Assembly: GCF_958979055.1 (NCBI RefSeq)
Contig: NC_084886.1
Span: 43,636,654 to 43,700,653 of the forward strand
Direction of reading: 5' to 3'
Length of the DNA: 64,000 bases
Source: Alnus glutinosa
Lineage: Eukaryota; Streptophyta; Magnoliopsida; Fagales; Betulaceae
This document shows positions 58,955 through 64,000 of the stretch, piece after piece. Under the pieces are notes generated by a model. It had not been told where the DNA came from. It saw only the letters and a list, made by a program, of their open reading frames with translations, and searched no databases. Numbering within the stretch: position 1 is the first letter of the stretch; every line of letters begins with the position of its first letter. The position numbers and the translations under genes were made by a program.

Positions 58955-59444
58955 GAGCATTCCTAGTAGCCTCACCAAAATAGTTTTTTAGCTATTTTAG
59001 TGAGCCAATTTGATGAAAATCTTGAAAAACCACTCACAGCATCCTCACCATGTTAACCAAAAAAATTTGATGACTAAAATTACTAACCAAATTAGATAAA
59101 GCATTTTCACTCAACAACCCACTCACCAAATTTTGTTTCACATTTCTCTCTCACATGATTAGCACACTTTTTTCCTTTTTTCTGTCATTTTCTTATTTCA
59201 TCTCCCATCTCTCACACGACAATGTCCTTATTTCATAGATATGAATGATTTTTTGTAAAAAGATTATATAGAGAAAAAATAAATAAATATGAAAAAATTA
59301 TTATTTAAATGGAATAGTGAATATTGACTAGTTAAAATGATGAGGCTGCTGGGGAAATTTTAATAAAGTGGCTCACCAGAATAGAAAAAAGTGATTTTTA
59401 GTTATTTTGGTGAGTAAAATTTGGTGAGGCTACTAGGAATGCTC
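58955..59444. mobile_element. Tourist-like MITE (copy C), TTA duplication
   Basis: The 490-bp element has ends GAGCATTCCTAGTAGCCTCA and TGAGGCTACTAGGAATGCTC, flanked by TTA (58952-58954 and 59445-59447). The outer bases match those of copies A and B near 6 kb. The interior is different (ACCAAAATAGTTTTTTAGC), so it is a related but distinct subfamily. Confidence 0.8.
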
Positions 59445-60521
59445 TTAGACGGTCACTGCAAACCATGACATCTACCGTAGCATGAGAGAAATAAGAGGTC
59501 CCCGCCGTTTAGTTTGTGTTTTCAATGGCAATCTAGATACTTCTCGAGCTTCTCAGGGGCACTTTCGTCACACAAAATTTCCCTAATACGCTTCGTATTG
59601 GAAGTGAAAATGAGCTTGTTTTGCAAAGAACAGAGTAGTGGGTTGTTAGTTTTAGAATTAGTAAAAAGTGATGATGTGATATAAAATAAAATAAAAATTT
59701 ATATAAAAAAAAGTGAAAAATTTTTGTATTGAAGTGAATTTTTTATTTGAATAATAATAAAAAATTATTGATATGATATAAAAAATGAAAAAAATAAAAA
59801 TGTTTTGTTCGCGATTGTTATTGGAAAATGTTAAAAAAAAAAAAAAAATTGTGAATAGCGGCACTATTCTGTTATGTACAGGGCTTAACAAACAAGCCCA
59901 ATCTCCTTCCCCTCTCTCTGTAGTTTCAACCGCCTTCTTTTCAAGTCTCCCTTTTCCCTTAATGGTTAGGGTTTCTTAGGTGCGTCCACTTCGCACAACA
60001 AATATTGCAGAAAACCCCCTGTTCTCTCTCTAATTTCTCCAACTCTCCTCTCGAACAACTTTCTAGGTCGACCGTGGACTGATTCAGCTACTCTTCTTTT
60101 TTCTGGTAATAACCATCGCTACTCAGCTTTCGTTTTTACTTTTTAATTTCTACCCTTGTAGTTGTATTGATTGGGTTCATGTACACTGTTGCACTGAAAG
60201 CGTTTTAGCTCAATGATTGGTTTCTTGTTCTCTTGAGTTTTATTGTTGGTTTGCGTATGAGTTTCTGACTATATCTGAGAGGTGGCGATCTTGTTTTGCG
60301 GATTTGTGAGGCAGATTTTGTCATTTAGGCGAAATCGATATTTAAATTATCGGATTGCTAAGCTATTTTGGATTTGAAAGTCAAATTTCTGTGCCTGACA
60401 GGTTTCTGTTTGCTGTTTGTGACTCCTTTGGTTAGCTCAGGCTGTACATGCATACACAAATGTATATATATTTGTGTTTAAGAATCTCTGTATTACTTTC
60501 CTTTTCTTTTTCTTTCTTCTT

Positions 60522-60567
<46 letters not shown>

Positions 60568-60785
60568 TGTGTGTTTGTGTCTTTTGGTATTGATAGCTAT
60601 TGGAAGCTGTAGGAGATAATTTAGGACTTGGATTTTGTTTTTGGGTATTCATTGGCGGTATTTGCTAGAATAGGTTACTTAGTAGTTTGTTTCAGTTATT
60701 CTAAGTTCCATACCAACATTGTTGGTACAATACTCTGGGATGATGGAGGGGATCAAGATCATATAGAGTACGTACCTCCACTATT

Positions 60786-60821
<36 letters not shown>

Positions 60822-61417
60822 TAACTCTACTTTTGGGTTCTTACAACCATAACTATTATTTTTTATTAAATGGTTCAGATTTTGCCACATTGATGTATAA
60901 CTTAGTGATTTAGAATAAATTAAAGAAAAATTAAGGATCTATTAGAAGTAGTAAATGATGAGTTGGCAAAATATAGAGGATCCTAATACTGATGGAGGTG
61001 TTTAGCTGTTTTGAATTCGGAAGTTGATCTAGCTGGGGTGAGTAAGTGTTTGTGCTATTAAGGGATCAATGTAGCACAAGGGGTAACTCTATGACCTCGT
61101 ACATAGTACAATTTTTTAAATTGCCGGTTGACAACTTGAGATAGACCCAAAGCACATGTGGGTAAAATGTAATTAACCCTTGTCATACCCTTGTAGTATT
61201 GATGACATTATGTAGGAGCAAGAAAGTTGAGTGGTCATTATGGTCTGTCAATACAATATTTAAGATTACCCAGTATATTAGAGACCTTAAATTTGCTTGG
61301 CATTGCAATTGGTTTTAGCTATTCATATTTCTTCCTAAAACTGTTTAAAGAAGTTGTCAATTTAACAATATGATCCGTTTTGCATGCAGATCTGCATAGC
61401 TAGCTGCATCATAAGAT
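59445..61417 (+). promoter_or_regulatory. Promoter, 5' UTR exon and leader intron of the J-domain gene
   Basis: A telo-box (TTAGGGTTT, 59966-59974) lies in CT-rich sequence that looks like a 5' UTR and ends in TTCTG followed by GTAATAACC at 60106. The acceptor TGCATGCAG ends at 61389, 28 bases before the ATG. This gives a leader intron of about 1.28 kb. It contains a T-run plus GT microsatellite (60522-60574) and a long T-run (60789-60820). The telo-box is typical of genes of the translation and cell-growth regulon; its function here is inferred. Confidence 0.6.
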
Positions 61418-62466
61418 ATGGATGTTGATGTAGATCATTATCTTGTTCTCGGGCTGCCCTCAGGCGAGGAAGGCGCCAAGCTTAGTGTGGATGACATTAA
61501 AAAAGCATACAGATCAAAGGCTCTAGAGTTGCACCCAGACAAGAGGCCGGGTAATAAACAAGCCCTTGCTGATTTTCAAAGGCTTCATACATCCTACGAG
61601 ATTCTCAAGGATGAAAAGGCCAGGAAGTTTTTTGATGATCTTCTACGGGTTAAGCGTGAGCAGCAACGTCGCCAGTCAGAGCGGAGTTCCAAACGTGATG
61701 CCAAGCGGCAGAAGATGGTTTCTGACCTTGAAGAAAGGGAGCAGGCCGCTTTTGCTCCTGACCCTGCGGCGAAAGAACGAGAAGAAGAGGAGAGAATTGC
61801 TAAGAAGCTGAGGGAAGAGATTGCAAGAATACGAGCAATGCACACAAATAAAGGTGCAAATATGGCATCGGCTGTAAGTAGAGAGTCATCAGGAGTTAAG
61901 AAGGAGGGTATGGATACTACTGGGGCTAGGGTGGATAAGGAGAAGGTGCTTAAAGTTTCTTGGGAGAAGGTTGGTGAAGATTACACTGCAGAGGGGTTAA
62001 GAGAGTTGTTTTCAAAGTTTGGTGAGGTGGATGATGTTGTCATTAAGAGTTCCAAGAAAAAAGGTTCAGCACTTGTTGTAATGGCGACTAAAGATGCAGC
62101 AGTGAGTTGATGATCATACTATATTTATCCCCTGAACTTGTAATGTTTCTTTTTGGTTCTTTTGTAAGTACTTACGTTGTTTTTTTTTTTTCTTCTAGGT
62201 TGCTGCTACAGGAAGTTTGTGTGGTCATCTTTCAAATCCTTTGAGTGTTTTACTTCTTCTACCACCAAAGGCAGCCGAGACTTCAAGTGCCATGAGTTCC
62301 CCAACGGCATTTGAGGATGCTGTGCTTATGAAACTTCAAGGTTTGATCTAAATATAAATAATAAAATATGAAAATTACTAAATTACCCTTTACCCTAGTT
62401 TTACATCTGATAGACATTCTTTTCCTTTCACTTTCAGGCTTCAGCCGACAGCACAAAGCTCATTGA
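61418..62466 (+). CDS. DNAJC17-like J-domain and RRM protein, 3 exons
   Basis: This is a probable splicing-associated co-chaperone of the human DNAJC17 / Arabidopsis At5g23590 type. Exons: 61418-62101, 62199-62340, 62438-62466, giving 284 residues if read to the first in-frame stop. The J-domain (about residues 5-75) has the HPD tripeptide at 39-41. A basic, charged coiled coil follows at about 75-145 (KREEQQRRQ-like, EREEEERIAKKL). An RRM spans about 177-240 (LKVSWEKV, FGEVDDVVI, GSALVVMATKDAAV). The third exon is tiny in this reading and ends RQHKAH. A shift of one base would instead open 94 more codons to 62719, which end FLKKQ. Which end is used cannot be decided by eye. Confidence 0.85.
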
Positions 62467-62897
62467 TCTGCGTCTCACTACATCGGATCCCTTCAGATCT
62501 CTCCGCCAACCAGCCTTTCTGCTGGTTCCCTTCAGCGGCGTCATTGAACCCAGTTGCCATTCTGGAAGTGGGTACGGGGATTACCTTAGTTCTGGCCACT
62601 CAGCCACCATCCCACACTCAGCATCAAACGCAGATGGTGGTGATGGCCATTCGGCCCATTCTGGAAGTGGCGGGTACGGGGATTACCTCAATATGGCTCA
62701 AGGTTTCTTGAAGAAACAGTGATTCCAACTGCTTTTCTATACTTGTCTGCTTATGTCCACCCTTTGTCTTTTACTTTTGCTGAATTTCTCTCTCACTTTT
62801 CTCTTTGTAATTAGGTGTTTTCTTGTATACTCCCAGTGTACCAAGGGACGCCTTACGCTTTTTTAATGAGATTGACTTCTTACTTATAAAAAAAATC
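62467..62897 (+). other. 3' region of the J-domain gene with a LINE tail
   Basis: The region has a repeat within itself. TTCTGGAAGTGGGTACGGGG (62560) returns at 62658 with a small insertion, encoding SGSGYGDYL and SGSGGYGDYL in the alternative frame. From about 62740 to 62897 the sequence is a truncated L1-type LINE 3' end: TTCTTGTATACTCCCAGTG, then CTTACGCTTTTTTAATGAG, then an A-tail. The same 3' end is found on the LINE at 22884. Confidence 0.6.
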
Positions 62898-63863
62898 TAT
62901 TCTGTACTTGTGCTTTGCTTTGTGGATTTTTAGCCTTTGGAATTTGGATTGTAGTGTGACTGAAACAGGTCTGTCAGAATATGTTCAGTGTGCTAATCTA
63001 TTTAGCCCAACGTGTATTTCTCCCTTATCTCATCAGATTGCAATATCAGGTTAGATCTAGCTAGCTCATGCATATATTTCGCAATTTCTTGACTCTGAGC
63101 TGCGTCTTGACCATTTGGTTACAATAAACCCAAATTGGCTCCTCCCTGCAACGAATTCCCATGGCGAGTCCTCCTCTAACTCAACTTGCGACTGTACTTA
63201 ACATATATTTTAGTCATGTAATTTTTTTTTGTCACTTCTGGGATTGCTCTCGACTCACTGTTAGTTTTATAGGTGAGGTGGCATATGCCATCTACTTTAG
63301 CTCCTCTTTTTCCTTCACTTTTCTCATGATCTGATTGGCATTTTGGGTTCTTTGAGTTTGGATTGTGCTGTCAACATGGAAGATGGATACTTGATGAGAT
63401 TGAAGACTGGGAAAAGAAGTTTGCTCATTTTCTGTGCTTTCATTAGCCGACACCAGAAGCATTCTGATAAGTAATACAGTGATTTGTGATTCGATTTAAA
63501 ATATTTTTGGTTGGTTATTGTGCATTTCTTCACATTTTCAGGTTGATGCCAGACATCATCAACTGTGTTTTAAACATAGTAAAATATAGCAGGAATATCA
63601 GTGTAAGATTTGTTTTGAATTTGTAATGCAAGAAAGCATATCTTGAACATCTTATATTAGTTTTGCGCACAACTTGTTCTGTTTTAGCACCAAAACTTCA
63701 TTTGCAGCCTACTGATTTTTTTTAACCATTGTGTTTGTGCTTTCATGTGATTCCGTATGGCTCTTAGCCTGATTTTGCTTGCATAAGTACAGCGTTGCCA
63801 TAGTTGGCCATTTAGCTGATTTGTTGGTCATTTTAGAACTTAAAAGTAATTTTTCTTGTGCAG
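62898..63863. other. Intergenic or intronic DNA, no certain gene
   Basis: AT-rich DNA with mixed open stretches. ATGGCGAGTCCTCC at 63161 could begin a reading frame, but no domain follows and the frame soon becomes T-rich. Nothing is assigned. Confidence 0.3.
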
Positions 63864-63939
63864 GAGCTTGATTTTTTATTAGATAGGGTTGTTTCCCTAG
63901 CTTTTGATGTGATTTCGCATGTCATGGAGACAAGCCCTG
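63864..63939 (+). other. Exon-like block near the right edge
   Basis: A block bounded by CTTGTGCAG and GTAAGTAA reads ELDFLLDRVVSL then AFDVISHVMETSP without a stop. The splice signals are good and the peptide is helix-like. I do not recognise it. It could be an internal exon of a gene reaching past the window, or a chance event. Confidence 0.35.
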
Positions 63940-64000
63940 TAAGTAATTAGTATTTCTTTTTCTTTTCTTTTCTTTTCTTTTTTTCTTTTTTGGGGGGGAG

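Noticed and set aside
1-64000. tRNA, rRNA or CRISPR arrays
   Set aside because: No cloverleaf-type A/B-box pair, rRNA sequence or regularly spaced repeat-spacer array was seen by eye; tandem repeats present are microsatellites or the GC minisatellite.

Overview
The window is nuclear DNA from a eudicot plant, probably a woody one. It has GT-AG introns, AT-rich intergenic DNA full of small inverted-repeat transposons, and eight host genes whose nearest relatives I recognise from Arabidopsis. Seven of the eight gene models splice completely in frame, with no forced joins, to lengths close to those of their families. The exception is the C-terminus of the J-domain gene, which is ambiguous. I cannot name the species.

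Layout, left to right. A secreted polygalacturonase (+) occupies 592-3897. A small N-terminally anchored cytochrome b5 (+) lies at 7220-9679. A DUF1990/UPF0548 protein (+) lies at 13020-15938. A repeat-rich accessory zone follows (about 16.2-24.5 kb). Next come plastid uroporphyrinogen-III methyltransferase UPM1 (-, 24504-28428) and, divergent from it, a LYR-motif protein (+, 29679-31268). A BOR1-type borate exporter (-) lies at 33002-37485. A second repeat zone (about 38.3-44.2 kb) contains a LINE. The DRM3-like de novo DNA methyltransferase homologue (-) spans 44418-52496. A third repeat zone (53.8-59.5 kb) leads to a DNAJC17-like J-domain/RRM protein (+, 61418-62466). Exon-like sequence at 63.86-63.94 kb may belong to a gene running off the right edge.

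The genes form no pathway: each has its own housekeeping, cell-wall, nutrient or chromatin role. The exciting material is in the accessory DNA. (1) A 1.0-kb terminal-inverted-repeat element at 56622-57625 carries two exons and the intervening intron of a bromodomain-type gene, i.e. a Pack-type transposon that captured host DNA. (2) Three copies of a short (about 0.95-1 kb) non-LTR retroposon family occur, two of them with 16-bp and 12-bp target duplications. (3) Several unrelated inverted-repeat families carry the same kind of GGGGTGGCC-rich core. (4) A long hairpin sits in a polygalacturonase intron. (5) A Tourist-like MITE pair abuts the cytochrome b5 transcription unit. In the host genes, BOR1 keeps Asp311, Tyr398, Tyr405 and Lys590 but has His at 373, and uses one GC-AG intron. 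DRM3 places its ATG as the last three bases of a 5' exon and keeps the catalytic Pro-Cys. LTR-retroelement traces are limited to a small copia-type fragment (about 4.3-4.5 kb) and a probable solo LTR (about 48.9-49.6 kb), both fossils. No tRNA, rRNA or CRISPR was seen.
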